From the NCBI GenBank assembly GCA_021399435.1, contig JAJTUP010000099.1, positions 145,005 through 209,004 on the forward strand: a DNA stretch of 64,000 nucleotides. Reading direction: 5' to 3'. Below are positions 30,418 to 41,934 of this stretch, one piece after another. The DNA is from Diaporthe sp. PMI_573. Its lineage: Eukaryota; Ascomycota; Sordariomycetes; Diaporthales; Diaporthaceae. The notes beneath the pieces were generated by a model. The model saw only the letters and a list, made by a program, of their open reading frames with translations, was not told the origin of the DNA and ran no database searches. Each line of letters begins with the position of its first letter. The stretch's first letter is position 1. The translations under genes and the position numbers were made by a program.

Positions 30418-31241
30418 CCTCAGTCGTACGAAAATATAGAGTGGCCGATCGCCAGACGCTGTAAGACATGTAGAGCGGGGAGTGCCTGCCTGGGGCAGGG
30501 ACAGGGTAAGGGGGGTTTTATATTTCATGTTGCGGTCAGAGTGAGACTCTGAGGTGTCGCAGTCACGCAAACCTTTAGGCGTGCGCTGGGGAAAGGCGAT
30601 TGGGCACAGGTCAAAACTCCCATTGTTAGCTCAGCTGGCGGAGCGCGCTAACGCTGTTAGGACGCAGCACGGCGCTGGTGGAGCGCCTGTGCGCGAGCTG
30701 TCCAAGCGTTCCACCGGCAGAGCCTCCGCCCCGCCCGCACTAGCAAAAGTACAATTCTAAAGGAGCGAGCAGCACGCGAGCCCGCTCATTGGCCGGCGGG
30801 CAATACTACTCTGCACCCTGGATTGAACTTTGGCATGACAACAAATCACGAACGAATAATCGCAATGGGCGTGCCGACCATCTCGCTCCTGACGCCCTAC
30901 CATTGCGTTTCTTCTGCAACGACGCACGAGCACGTAACCTGCCTGTACTCAGGTGCCGGGGCAAAGATGCTTCAGAGTTCTCATAATGCTCAAGAGTCAT
31001 TTCAGCATCTATAAGTAGATATGTTTCCTGCTAATGAGCGAGCTTGACTGTTATCTTCAATTGTGGTACAAGAAGAAATACCGTCTTCGACACGGACATA
31101 ATACTAGCCATTTCCCGCCTCCTCCTTATCCTGTTGCTAGACGTGGTGCATGTGTCGTTTCTTTTCGCCTTCTCCTAATCAAAACTGCATTTTTCTACCA
31201 GATTAAAGTAATCACGAACGCGGACCGAGTAGCAACATTAC
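30418..31241. other. Intergenic region
   Basis: Promoter side of both flanking genes. A short tRNA D-arm-like string occurs at about 30627-30652 but no tRNA can be folded. Nothing else supported. Confidence 0.4.
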
Positions 31242-31307
31242 AAGTAAGTGTTGGGGAATTTCGCAGATACCTCGACTTGGAACAAGACTGACGCCTGCTG
31301 CTCAGCT

Positions 31308-32130
31308 ATGCAACACAACGACGACCCTGGCCAACTCAGTCTGCATGAAAAGTATCTTGGGCAAATCGACGAGAATACCAGTACCAGAGGAGGTCTGTCA
31401 GCACTTACAAAGGGGTTGCTGCTGTCTGACTAACGAATGCATAGTACATCAATGGAACAATCTCAACCATAATCGAGCACATACACTGGTAGACGCAACA
31501 CAAGGGCAAGGTGCCCTGACAGAACATGGTCAATACTCCGGACCTGGGGTGTGGCGCAACGACCAACCGTGGCCGGCAACCGATAATTGCAACATGGATT
31601 CAATTGTTCCCTATCAGTTTCCATCGCCATACAATGCACATGTGATGAGCAACTCCATGAGCATACCTTGCTGGACAGCGAATGAGAACATATTCAGGAA
31701 AGTACCAATGGTGATTACAACATTGTTTCCAGCTAACATACCTCACAGCCAATTCTCCTCAACACCCTCGACTCCTGTCCTCTTTCAACCTGATCCTATG
31801 ACTATGCAAGATACGGAACAGGAACAAGGCCAAGCTTCCAGCGCTGTAACCGCAATTACCGAGACCGAAGATGCTGTTGCGAGAATTGGCTCTGTACTTG
31901 ACAATGGCAAGTTTGCGTGTGACGTTGAAGGATGCAGAGGCAAGACTTTCGCGCGTCTAGCTGAGTTTAGACGACACCACACAACACATCATGCCAGCAA
32001 CAAACCGAACTTCTGGTGCCAAGTTTCAAGTTGTCGACGAAGCATGAGCGGAGGGGGCGAAGCTTTCCACAGGAAGGATAATTTGGATGCGCATGTCCGA
32101 AGCATACACTCTGGTGCACAACATTCTTGA
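31308..32130 (+). CDS. C2H2 zinc-finger protein, 256 aa
   Basis: Exon 1 is 31308-31392 (MQHNDDPGQLSLHEKYLGQI) and exon 2 is 31445-32130. The 52-bp intron (31393-31444) ends GACTAACGAATGCATAG with a classic branch point. A second intron may lie in the 5' UTR (31242 GTAAGT to about 31304 CTCAG). The middle is Pro/Ser/Thr/Gln-rich, like an activation region. Two fingers close the protein: CDVEGCRGKTFARLAEFRRH followed by TTHH, and CQVSSC with a longer loop (RRSMSGGGEAFHRKDNL) before H-x4-H. Paired C-terminal fingers of this style are common in fungal DNA-binding regulators. Target unknown. The gene looks intact. Confidence 0.8.
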
Positions 32131-32789
32131 AGAGAGTAAGAAACAAGAAAACACTCCCGGTCATCCTCAATTTTACTCGCTGTCGCTCTCCCTCTGTTCC
32201 TCTGGCTGGTGATACAGGTGCATATGGGGCCAGTGGCATCATGCAGGCGTCCCCAGAATGGATAGATCATATGCCGGCACCTGTCCTGGGCCACCAGTAG
32301 CCTAAATAAGATCCTAGGATTATGCTTAGAACTGTGTTGCAGACGCACCTTTAAATGATGAAATCGAAGCCATTCGACGCCTTTCTTTTATCCCTGCCGG
32401 TAACCTCCGTTCGCTATTGACTCCTTCACCTCCTCACGCTACCTAATGCTAGTGCCAATTGCTCCGTAAGTGCTACTAACAGCTGGATCTAGAGGCACCA
32501 AAACCAAGAGCAATATTGCGGCCGGTTGATAAGTGACGCTACTTCTGTTAATACCAGCAAAAACTATGTCTTACTCCTACCCCTCCGCCCCTCCCCTCTG
32601 TATTATGTTGCGCTGCGGAACGTTGAGGGGCGGTAGACAACAAATTGCCCGCCCAAGGTTCAATACAGCGGACGTCCCTAACGCTTAGGGAGGTACCCAG
32701 CCAATCAGGACTGCAGACATACCCATACCCCACCTTCCCGTGGACACTTGTGAATCTCCGGGATCACCTACAGCGCCGCCCCCGCCAAG
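32131..32789. other. Spacer
   Basis: No supported feature; only short overlapping frames. Confidence 0.4.
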
Positions 32790-33390
32790 TTTGTAAGATC
32801 GAAAACTATGTGCGCGTGCGTGATCGTACCGGTACACCTGCACTACCTCGTCACAGGACTAAGAGCTTTGTGGGAAAATCGCCACCAGCTGTCCAGGATC
32901 TGCATTCGCTACTTGGCAATGGAAGAGGTCGGTCGACCGACAAACTACAAGCGTAGCGACTTTCCTTTCCTCCATTACGCCACAACCTCATGGGTGAAGC
33001 ACGAAGTGATCGTAAAAGTGTCCCTCAAAAGGATCCTTTGGAATGTTTTGGCTGGCCGTCAAACGCTCTCGTGGAACGATGGGTGCGAGTTTACAAGGCA
33101 CTAGAGAAATATTTCCTTGAGTGTCCACCAGAAGGGACCAGTCTGGTACATGTCATGTCGAGGAATGGAGTGGTAGGGCTGTTGAGGATCATTTTGCAGA
33201 CGGCGAACCGCACTGATATCGACACTAAAGACGAAGATGGCCGGACGCCGCTGTTGCACGAGTGGGTGGGGGCGTGGCCGTCGTGCAGCTGCTGCTCGAC
33301 AAGGGCGCTGACATCAATGGGGTGGATAAGGATGGTGGGACACACATATCCCGTCTTACAGCTATATTTATAAGAAAAAAGGAAATTTGA
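32790..33390 (+). pseudogene. Remnant of an NLR-type (NACHT/ankyrin) protein gene
   Basis: Two plus frames are pieces of one conserved stretch. The first reads LWENRHQLSRICIRYLAMEE and SDFPFLHYATTSWVKHE. After a frameshift near 32985 the second reads SVPQKDPLECFGWPSNALVE, RWVRVYKALEKYFLECPPEG and IDTKDEDGRTPLL. A further shift is needed for the ankyrin unit AVVQLLLDKGADING to follow. This is the linker and first ankyrin repeat of fungal STAND/NLR proteins involved in non-self recognition. The nucleotide-binding domain and most repeats are absent. Confidence 0.7.
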
Positions 33391-34091
33391 CTATGCTGAG
33401 AACTACTTGGGACTTTATCACCCCGCCCTTCTGCGATGGCGGCTTCGTGGTGCGCCATTCGGGGACGAATTAAGGGCTTGCCTTTTTACCAGAAAGCGAA
33501 TCTATCATGATAAGGAGGGATACAGTGGTCTCGTCGGGCCCAGTCTTGAGTAAGGACAATGTCGAGTGGTGCAGACATCACCAAAACGATCCCCTCCCCT
33601 CCCAAGATGACGACAGCGAGTCCCGCACGAAGATTACCGAGATAGATGAGTGGGACCAGAAGTACATGCAGGTGGGCTAGGAGATGCTCTTCAAGATAGA
33701 AGAGGAAGCAGGGCAAAAGATGTACGTAAGAACAAGCCTTGGTCCGAAAGAATTCTAGGTAGTAAGAAAGGTATTAACAAAAGAGAAAAGTCGTAAAACA
33801 CTTGCACCCGTTCCTCATGCAATTGCAATTGCTTACGGGCTGTGTAGCTCTTTTCACGATAGGAGCGTCACCGAGCAGGCACACTTATCCGCCTCCGAGT
33901 TGTTGTCTGAGTGGTCAAGGGTATGCGACAAAGCTGGGATCTGTGGGTGTTGTGTTAGCCTTTCTCTCTTGGGATATCGAAAGCGTTTTCTTTTCTCTCT
34001 ATGATGTTGTTGTTGTGATTTCTTCTCACCGTGGAACAATTTACATCGTTCTTCTTCAACTCTGAGACGGGGAAGCAGGATAGCGAGGGCC
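33391..34091. other. Spacer
   Basis: Only short frames without recognisable motifs. Confidence 0.4.
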
Positions 34092-35012
34092 TTAACGAAC
34101 AGGCGCAGCAAGATTGCTAGCGTATGTACCAGCGTTGGCGCTGCCAAAGGTAGGGAGAATAGTGGAAACGAGAGGACTGTGTTGATAAACTTGCATGTGG
34201 CGAAAGGAACTCACATGATGATTTGAATCGTAGGCCAAGGGGTTCAACTGATCACCAGTCGTGTAGTCGCCGTAGTTGGAGAACGACGACATCGACTCAT
34301 TGCCCCTGTTGAGGTTGGGTGATTCAGGAAAGTGCGTCATTGGCGGCAGTATGGGCGCGTTTGTCGTCACCATACCGAATTGGTAAGGGGCGGTTGTTGT
34401 GCTTTCCTGCTGGTGTGGGCTGCCGTAGGACTGCATGATCATGCCATTGTCGCGCGAGTATGTTGGCTGGTAGCTGGTGAATGGTGGCGGGCTGCTTGCA
34501 AGCGGGCCTGGCGAAGAGGAGAGGTGGTCCTCCGGGTTTATGAGCGGCGTGAAGGGGAGTAGTGGAGTGCCCGAATGTAATGGTGGCTGCAGCGTCTGGT
34601 GTCCCGAAGGCGGTCGTAATGACTGGTGCGTCTGTCTCTTCTTGCTCGACTTTGGCGAGTTCTTGCTGTGCGTATTGCTGTTCTTGTTGCCATCAGAGCT
34701 CACGCGCCTCTCCAGGTCGGCCATGCGCTCTTTTATCTTCTTGCCTGCGCTCGGGTTTTAGCCACGCTAGAAAAAGTGTGCTGTCTTGACCGTGCGGGAA
34801 GGCCACCTACGGTAGTTACGTTGGGCAATCCTGTTCTGTATCCGCCTGCGCTCAGCAAGATCCGAGACTTTGGTCCAGTCCTCATCTGGATGCGCTGAAG
34901 TGCTGAAGGCGCTGCTGGTGCTTAGGTAATTGCGGACCGAGGTTTGCTGGGGCTGCTCTGCTGGACAGCCCGAGTACTTGTGGACGGATACGTGTTGGTC
35001 AGGCGCCATCAT
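34092..35012 (-). CDS. bZIP transcription factor, 284 aa
   Basis: Exon 1 is 35012-34811 and exon 2 is 34744-34092. The 66-bp intron (34745-34810) splits the basic region. Splicing gives DLAERRRIQNRIAQRNYRKK followed by IKERMADLERR, the N-x7-R signature of fungal bZIP proteins (Asn in RIQNRIAQRNYR). The heptad region after it is short (few leucines), as in the AP-1-like and four-bZIP fungal groups. Exon 2 is Ser/Pro/Gln/His-rich and ends at APVR. Start MMAPDQHVSVHKYSG at 35012 is preferred over 35072. A possible 38-bp intron near 34178-34215 (GTGAGT...ACACAG) would change only the last residues. Part of exon 1 is duplicated at 36124-36231. Confidence 0.85.
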
Positions 35013-36123
35013 TGGAAACAGGTGGTGTGCTTCTGTAGATATATTTTCGCAAATAACTTGAGGGCAAGGCAAGGGTAAACAAGGCTGGGGTTGTGTGATG
35101 CTTCTCTGTGGATTGCCATGAAAAATAGAAGATTCACTTGGGACGGGAGAGAGTGTTGACCAGGGATCTCGAGATATAAGTAGTGTTCAGCCAGAGGAGA
35201 GATGGTACGCTTAGGCGACCCCAGGGCACGTCAAGGCCTATGTGGATTAGCGCTCCCACGGCGGTGGCAATTTCCCTGCGAAGAGGATCAAACTTGTCTG
35301 TCCCATGCTATGCTGTATTGGATTTGCTCATCTACACATGTGTACGTAGGTACACGGGCAAAGGTACGTACACATTAGAAGTCCGAAGAATTGAAACGAG
35401 AGGCCAGATTGTGACCAAAGGTTACATTGGCACCCTGCACAGCCCAGGGCGGTGTCTTCCCAGCAGACGTAGGAAGGGATTTTTGCATTAGTATTCGTAA
35501 CAAATTAGGCAGCAGGGAGAGGAGAGTGTGGCTGAACTCCGACCAAGAAATTCAGTGAAATGCTCATCTAGATACTGTACTATTCACGAACACGGTCAGA
35601 ATTATTTGACAACCAGTTCGTCTGGTTGACTATAAGGAAGCTCGCCTCGCCAACACTGAGTGACAGAAACGAGCTGTCAAATGCTCTGGTTCAAGAACAG
35701 GGTAGGTACAGCGGAGGTTTCTGACGCGGTAGCCCACAACCACCCAAAGAAAAAGAGAAAAAAGTGAAGGATAGCGGTTGCATTGCGGCAGGAAAAGCTG
35801 GCAACCACTTATCGAAAATACCCTCTAGTTGCTCAGACCTTGCTGTTTTGCCCTTGCAGCGAAGGTCCCGGTAACATTTGCTGCATCTCACTGGGGCACC
35901 CAGTTGCAAGATATCTGACCTCCAATCCACTACCGCCGGGCGCGACGGCTTCGCGATCCGTTCAGCTTTATCAAACGGATTATGGGAGCGTGGCCTTTTG
36001 GCGACGGGCTTGTCGTCGCTTCTGCTACTCTTATTCAATGACAAAACGCTGGCTGCGTTGTGGATAATTATGCTTAATAAACAGGACTGCCTAATGTTAA
36101 CATCTTTTGGAAAACCGCGCGCG
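35013..36123. other. Spacer
   Basis: A minus frame across 35691-36281 contains YRDLRCKGKTARSEQLEGIF and other weakly protein-like pieces, but no motif allows a call. Confidence 0.3.
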
Positions 36124-36231
36124 TGTTGGCAATGGGGGCTATTCTGTATCCGCCTGCGCTCAGCAAGATCTGAGACCTTGGTCCTCATCGGGAAGCGCTG
36201 AGCTGCTGAAAGCGCTGCTGGTGCTTCGGTA
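36124..36231 (-). pseudogene. Duplicated fragment of the bZIP exon 1
   Basis: About 105 bp matches 34816-34928 in the same orientation with some 10 differences and a short deletion. The minus strand still reads KVSDLAERRRIQN. It contains the middle of the basic region but no start or leucine zipper. Its right end (GGTATAAATACAC) supplies the TATA-like box of the next gene. Confidence 0.85.
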
Positions 36232-36317
36232 TAAATACACCAGCAGCCCCCTCCAAAGCGTCGAACCCCTCTGCCTCGCATTTCATTTCCTCACCAACAC
36301 GTGATGTTCCTGCCGCA

Positions 36318-37453
36318 ATGGCGGTCGCTGCCGGTAACTGCACCATCATAGAAGTAAGGGACTCCCAAGTGAGCACCCAGAGCGAGGACTACGACTCTCA
36401 GGGAAGGGAAATACCCGAAACCCAGAGCCAGGGGATAAAGGGCGAGGACGACGATTTAGCCATTTGTCCAGACGACACCCTATGGACGACCGGCCATGCC
36501 ATCCGTGCCATAAGCCCGCCCCCGCGCCGCCCAGTGGGTGGACAGGAGGACGAGTGGAGGTAGGCCGTCTCCGACCCCTTGTGCTGAGAAAAAGCCATTA
36601 ACAAGCCGACACCAGGGGCCACGAGGAGGATCATGAGGCGGAGCACGAGAACCCGTACACCCACACGCAGGTTGCGCGCAGCAAGATGGCCGGCAACACG
36701 CCGTGGGCGTCGCAGCTGTTTCCCGATCCCACGCAGGAGTCGGTACCCGCATCCTTGGTCACCGGCGACGAGCCCTACTCCGCCAAACTCGCCAACTTCA
36801 CCGACGCCTTGACCCAGCTCCCGGACACACAAGGACAAAGCCAAGAAACGGACGCAACAGAAGAGGATGGTGCCGAGGGCCAGCAGTCCTCGTGTCCCAG
36901 GTATGGACAACAGGACAACGACATACGAACCCTCGTGGCCACGGAGGGAACCAGTACTGTTGGGCGGGAAGTCACAAGGGTGGAGGTATCAGCCCAGACA
37001 GGGGCCAGTGCGGTGGAAGAAGAGCCACAGAACCCGCCGCCTGGTGGGCCACAGCTACAAAAAACCCGAGGGTCGGAGGACGGCGGTGCGAAGGAGCAGC
37101 AGCACGCTGCAGTGGGCGCATGCGGGTCGCAGGTGGTCGGCCACAGGAGTCAGGACACCGGCGCCAGCAAGTGCTGGCATGAGGAGGAGGCGGGAACAAG
37201 CGACGAGTGGCCGGCCAGTAAGAGGCTCAGGAGGGAAGAACAGCAAGACGAACAACAGGCCGGGGCCAGCAGCAGCCTCGAGCCGCCAGCAGGGGCGGCG
37301 GTGGATGTGGTTGGCGCGTTCGCGGAGCACCTGATGAAGGGCCTGCTGGACCTTGGATCCGAGCACGGCGTAGCGGCCAGCATGACGGTGACCGCCGACA
37401 GGGTGGTCTTGGAGGTGCGGCTGGATAGGTCGCAGCGCGGCGGAACCCTATAA
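36318..37453 (+). CDS. Hypothetical acidic, Gln/Glu-rich protein, 359 aa
   Basis: TATAAATA at about 36230 is followed by a pyrimidine-rich leader and ATG at 36318 (MAVAAGNCTIIEVRDSQVST). Exon 1 ends at 36559; a 56-bp intron (36560-36615, GTAGGC to ACACCAG) joins it in frame to HEEDHEAEHENPYTHTQVAR and MAGNTPWASQLFPDPTQESV. The middle is low complexity (Gln, Glu, Gly, Ala) with a nuclear-localisation-like KRLRREEQ. The C-terminal 60 residues look folded (VVGAFAEHLMKGLLDLGSEH, SMTVTADRVVLEVRLDRSQ). No known domain. It stands immediately before a FunK1 kinase fragment in the same orientation, so the two may once have been one locus. Confidence 0.6.
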
Positions 37454-37515
37454 GGGGAGGCGGCCCCGGTTCTATAACGTAGTAGATATATAATAGCGCG
37501 AGTCGTCATCGCTCA

Positions 37516-37762
37516 GATCTTCGACAAAGGCAGGCATTTGTACACTGCCAAATCGGGTATACCGACGTATCGTTCTCTGACTACGGAAAGCCCATCTACG
37601 AGGCAAGCTCCCGAGCGGCTCTGTTTTGCGCACTGGAGAGCTGCATTGAGGGTCACGGGTCTTTGCACAAAGCCGGCGTCCTCCATAGAGACATCTCGGC
37701 CAATAATCTTATGGTAAACGAGGACGAGGACAACCAGTCTTGGCGTTCGTTTTTGATCAACC
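37516..37762 (+). pseudogene. FunK1-type protein kinase fragment
   Basis: The plus strand encodes NRVYRRIVL, then after a frame slip SDYGKPIYEASSRAALFCAL, CIEGHGSLHKAGVLHRDISA and NNLMVNEDEDNQSWRSFLI. The HRDIS-x-NNLM catalytic loop is diagnostic for the fungal FunK1 family. There is no start and no DFG-containing part: the sequence ends abruptly at about 37762 where an unrelated kinase fragment begins on the other strand. Confidence 0.85.
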
Positions 37763-38213
37763 AGTGTATGTGGTATATTCGATAAATCAGCTGGTCGACT
37801 AAGAGAAGGATTGTCTTCAGCGAGAATTTTCTGTCGCAGTAATAGAATAAATCTTCGAGGGATGGTCCAAGAAGATCATAGACCATCACGGAGAAGTCAT
37901 ATACCTGCCCAAACCATTTGGCCTCTGGGAATCCTGTGCGACCTGCCAAGGCTTCGTATATATCTGCCTCGTAGCTGAGCTCGCCGTGCGAGTCACAGAT
38001 ATGCTCGAGCTTGATAGCGACTTCCTCGCCATATTTGACGTTTGTACCTTTGTAATCAGCTGTAAGACTGCAATTTTGTCCAATGAGAGCTCAATAGAGA
38101 CCAGTTGTACCTGCGTAGATGAGACCAAACCCTCCTTCACCGATCTTCCGGTCTATACGAAAAAGTTCGTTGATTACAATGTCCTAAAAGACACTTCCAT
38201 GAGAAAGAGACAT
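37757..38213 (-). pseudogene. Casein kinase I-like N-terminal fragment
   Basis: On the minus strand the start is at 38213 (MSLSHGSVF). A TAG (38184-38186) stands where the family usually has Gln, followed by IVINELFRIDRKIGEGGFGL, a 51-bp intron (38060-38110), then VKYGEEVAIKLEH (ATP lysine in AIK) and SYEADIYEALAGRTGFPEAK. MVYDLLGPSLEDLFYYCDRK and LLLVDQLIYRIYHIH follow. It breaks off at about 37760, just before the HRD loop, at the junction with the FunK1 fragment. CAG to TAG is a RIP-type change. The glycine loop and lysine are intact but the lobe with the catalytic aspartates is gone. Confidence 0.87.
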
Positions 38214-38975
38214 ATCGGTGGGAAGTGTTCTGAATGCATGCCTTCATTTTGATGATAGTTCAATTTATAAACAAGTCGGTGCTGCTCACACGCACAAGCA
38301 AACTCTGAACTGCTGGAGATTGCTGCCGGTGGCGGTTATGACTGCGGGGGCTAAAATGATGTCTGGCGCTTGGGTGCAACGGGTGTCCGTCCTCTCTTCT
38401 GATTTTCATTAGAATCGGTCTTCTTAAAACCATCGTAGTCATGGTGCGCGCGTAGGAAACTTACTAGACGGGATATTAGGTATTCGTTGAGTAGAGTGGG
38501 CGAGGTCGGACATGATCGGGTTTCAAGAGCAAGAAATCGCTTCATAAGTTGCGCTTCGGGCCGCCGCTTTACTTAGACCCCCTGGTACGTCTGTACCTGG
38601 GAGAAGGGACCCACGAGCGAAAGAACTACTACCATTTGGACTTGGCACGGGCAAATACCCGCTTCGAGATTAGCCGGTTTCGATGCATCATGAACTGGGT
38701 GTCATGCAATGTGGAAGTCAGAACCAATGGACAGCCTGAAGCCCACACGTACGATAATTTGAGAGGCTGAGTACAGATGTAGCCCGGTTCGCTGCTTCTC
38801 ACCGCTCGATGTCGTGCCGCAGTCTGCGACATAACCTTCTCCACTTAAACTATTATGTATTATAGGATACAATATATGAACACAAGAATGAGCGGTATCT
38901 CAGATTTATAAGGCGTTCTGCTAATGGCCGAGACTATACAACATTAAGTCCGCAGCTATGAAGTATAGTACTTTA
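38214..38975. other. Spacer
   Basis: No supportable feature. Confidence 0.4.
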
Positions 38976-39407
38976 TTACCCGTTGTGACTGCATAGACTT
39001 TGTAATTTACTTAGTATCCTCTGTCCAAGAAAGGCGACGTTAGACACGGTGGCGGCGTTGTCGGGAAGCTCGCCCCTACTTCTAAGCGACTCAATCGAAA
39101 AGACGATGGGATCGAAAAGGTAGGACAGAACTAAGAGAACCGACAGGGCCGTATAGACACGCGGGATACTGCAGTCAACTGAACCCGCAAGGGCAGTCTC
39201 CTTCGATAAGAAAAGCAAACACAGCTTTGGGGCGACAGTCAGAACAGGGAGGACGATGAGGGCCGTGTTCCGGCCAGTGTAGAGCAGGTCATCCATGGAT
39301 TCAGGCGCTTCGGGATCAAATTTCAAAGAAAAGTGGAATATTCCAGAGATTTGGAAGTCGGGTGATGCATCTCGAAAAGTGTTCAGCTCCAAAGATATAT
39401 CTGCCAC
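38976..39407 (-). CDS. Small putative membrane protein, 143 aa
   Basis: Start MADISLELNTFRDASPDFQI. Two hydrophobic stretches could span a membrane: residues about 48-68 (NTALIVLPVLTVAPKLCLLFL) and about 86-107 (YTALSVLLVLSYLFDPIVF). The segment before them is acidic and the one after is neutral. No family recognised; an intact frame with a distinct hydropathy pattern is the only evidence. It may be a truncated copy of a larger membrane protein. Confidence 0.4.
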   Translation of the reverse strand: MADISLELNTFRDASPDFQISGIFHFSLKFDPEAPESMDDLLYTGRNTALIVLPVLTVAPKLCLLFLSKETALAGSVDCSIPRVYTALSVLLVLSYLFDPIVFSIESLRSRGELPDNAATVSNVAFLGQRILSKLQSLCSHNG

Positions 39408-39691
39408 GGCGGGAGGCCTGCTGACCGCCTTACACTAAGCCTTCCAAGTCAAAACATACAAACACTGTCCTCCCAGCCTCGCTATTACGCCCGGTCCAAT
39501 GGTCTAACGCGTAATACGAAGGCAATACTGAGCCAATCGACCGATAGAAAAGTATGGACACGCAAGGTCAGAGCCAGAAATTGACACTGCTTCTCCTTTT
39601 AGGTACCGCCCTCGCATTCCCATTGCTGAGACGCCGGGCGTTTGACCTCAGCAACTGCGCACACACGTCTGATATTCGCACAGCCATGCTG

Positions 39692-39988
39692 CTATACATG
39701 CCAATGAGCCATCGCTGATGGCCAATATCTTTTTTCCCAAAGCTTGCGCATGACTACATAAATGAACAGGAATTGCGGCTCCGCCTGCACCATGCTGCGC
39801 CGCTGTTCGCGCAGCTGGTTCACCGTGTGGAAGATGAGGTTGGCGCCCTCTATCTCTGCTGGGGGCATGCTGTCCTCCCTCAAGGCAATCTTTCCTTCTG
39901 AGTCGTCGACCTTTTGCTGGTAAACAATGCCGCCACCTTGGGTGGTGGGTGAGTTGCACGCGTTCGTCCTCATATGCCGGGAAAGCAA
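39692..39988 (-). pseudogene. Protein tyrosine phosphatase C-terminal fragment
   Basis: The minus strand reads NLIFHTVNQLREQRRSMVQA followed by EPQFLFIYVVMRKLW. The QLREQRRSMVQ block is the Q-loop motif that closes classical tyrosine phosphatase domains. The catalytic HCSAG-x5-R loop is not found upstream, where 40030-40250 reads only as Ser-rich sequence. The fragment is probably a relic; it could be a last exon if the rest lay elsewhere, but I see no such exons. Confidence 0.65.
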
Positions 39989-40029
39989 CGGTGATATATA
40001 CTTTAACTATCCACCTGCCATCTCTGCGT

Positions 40030-41489
40030 TTATCGCGGCCTGTTGGAACTGGAGCCGTGCGAGGACGGGAGGGAAGAGGAGCCTTTGCCACCCTGCGAGG
40101 AAGAAGTGTTGTAAACCCCGTAGACGATGTCCAACTTGACCACACCGAGGGGGGAGGAGTAGCGGAGGACCTCGTTCCAGTTGGTCTGGGAACCTGGCGG
40201 CGAGGGCCTCGAGGTTATGGAACCGGACGAAGACTGTTGGTGGGACATGTTGGTCCTGGTGGGAGGGACATGTTTAGCTGGGCGTCTTCTTACAGTTTGA
40301 AAGGCGTCACCTGGTAAATTTCTGGGGAGAATGTGAATGAATTCTAACCTTGGATAATGAAGTTTACACAAAATGGGGCAGTATTATCTCAGGGATTTGT
40401 TCGACAAGGTTTGAAAAGGAAAATGTTTGAAATTGGCTGTGCTCGTAAATAATGGGATCGGGGCGACTGTGTAAGTTAGGCCGGTTGGTGGCCTAAATAA
40501 TGCAGGTGTTGGAAACCCCCGCACGTCCCGGCAAGATTTGCCTCGAAGCCCTTGACAAAGTGTTTAGGCGGGCCGCGGCAGGATTGGTAGCACTCGTGGC
40601 TCTGTGGGCAGCCCCGACCTTTGCAGGACTGTTTTCCACCCTCCCCTTCGTTTTCATGTATGCATTCTGCTGCGAGCCTGCACCGTTCGGCTGAGGATGG
40701 GCCTGCGTGGCTCGGAATGAACCAGCCCGCGCGCCATCCAGTAAGTAATGAGGCTATCGTGCAACTTGTTAGCCGAACCTCATGCCTGACTGGCGACACT
40801 TTTCGAATAGAACAGCCTCGGCGCGCCGGACCGATACCATGCAGAGATCTGTTTTTTCGCAGCTTTCCGCATCGGCAAAGATATTGTTAAGTCGAATGCA
40901 CATGTCGACCATCACTCAGGACTTATCCAATTTCCCCTTACCGCGTGCAAACCAGACATCGTTCTTACCCGTCCACAAGGCCCTGGGCAGCGGCAGCCGC
41001 TTTGTAGAGAGGAACGCTAATGCGTAGATGTTTGAGAGGTCAATGATCTGCTGCATGCTAATTGAGACTGACCGAATTTGAACAACGCAAGGATCGCATC
41101 TTCATTGTCATAGGCCGAAGTTGCTCTCTAATTTACCGCTTCAATATGGGGGGGGGGGCCTATTGTTTCATTTCCAGCTTTTCTTAGACGTCCAGGCTTT
41201 CTGAGCTTAGGAGGTCCTTTCTTAAATCGGCTCTCATTGCTAGGAAGGTCTGATAGTAGAAAACTTGCGGTATTAATGAAATAGCAGGGGTCTGGGATGG
41301 ATATGTTGGCGTTCAGATTAAACGCAAGATTCGTCCCTCGGACTGAGCTAATGACGATGGTAGGAAAGCGGCTGCCTGTAGGGGAGGGGTACTTAATTGA
41401 GAACAAAACAATTGCCAAGCTGAACCATGCTGTCAGCGACCATATGCCCTTTCGAGCGGTAGACACATTGTTAGGACTAATATCTCTCG
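40030..41489. other. Spacer with short unassigned frames
   Basis: Frames of 64-113 codons occur on both strands (for example 40476-40799 minus and 41128-41466 minus), but none shows a motif. A run of nine or more G lies near 41148. Confidence 0.35.
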
Positions 41490-41934
41490 AAACCTATGGA
41501 GTGATGGCTCCCATGCCCATCAAGAATTAACAGCCAATAAACACCCTTTGTGCGTGGTGCAGTATACTTTTCGAAGTGTTCAATCCATTCCATAGCAATT
41601 GCATTGCTTATCTATCCATTTGCCCTTAGTATACCAGCTTGTAAGGTACATCTTGGCCTTGACAACGAGGAACGGCGGTCCGCACCACCCATCCCCACTG
41701 ATCAATTCAATAGCTGTTGCCCATTTCCGATTCCCAGGTTGTATTTGCTTTGCTCGTCCTTGCCGATCGGAACTTGTAACCACTGTTTTGGGTGCACCAA
41801 CGCCCATCATGAAGCCAGACTCGTTGAAGTTGTAGGTATCGCAGTGTTGGATCCCATATTTGTCGCATGTATTAGCAACAAGGCCAAATCGCACGTTTAT
41901 TACGTCTGGATCTTTGCAGATGGCCCTCCTGTAG
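41490..41934 (-). mobile_element. Internal fragment of a pogo-type transposase
   Basis: The minus strand reads DPDVINVRFGLVANTCDKYG, YNFNESGFMMGVGAPKTVVT, RKWATAIELISGDGWCGPPF, then after a frame slip WIEHFEKYTAPRTKGVYWLL and ILDGHGSHHS. It covers the first and second catalytic blocks only. The first catalytic Asp has become Asn (NFNESG for NFDETG), so it is inactive. Both ends are cut: the left end meets unrelated DNA near 41490 and the right end meets the Est1-like fragment near 41935. Confidence 0.87.

Noticed and set aside
30620..30700. TTAGCTCAGCTGGCGGAGCG, like a tRNA D-arm
   Set aside because: No anticodon arm, T-arm or acceptor stem can be paired around it; at best a tRNA scrap.
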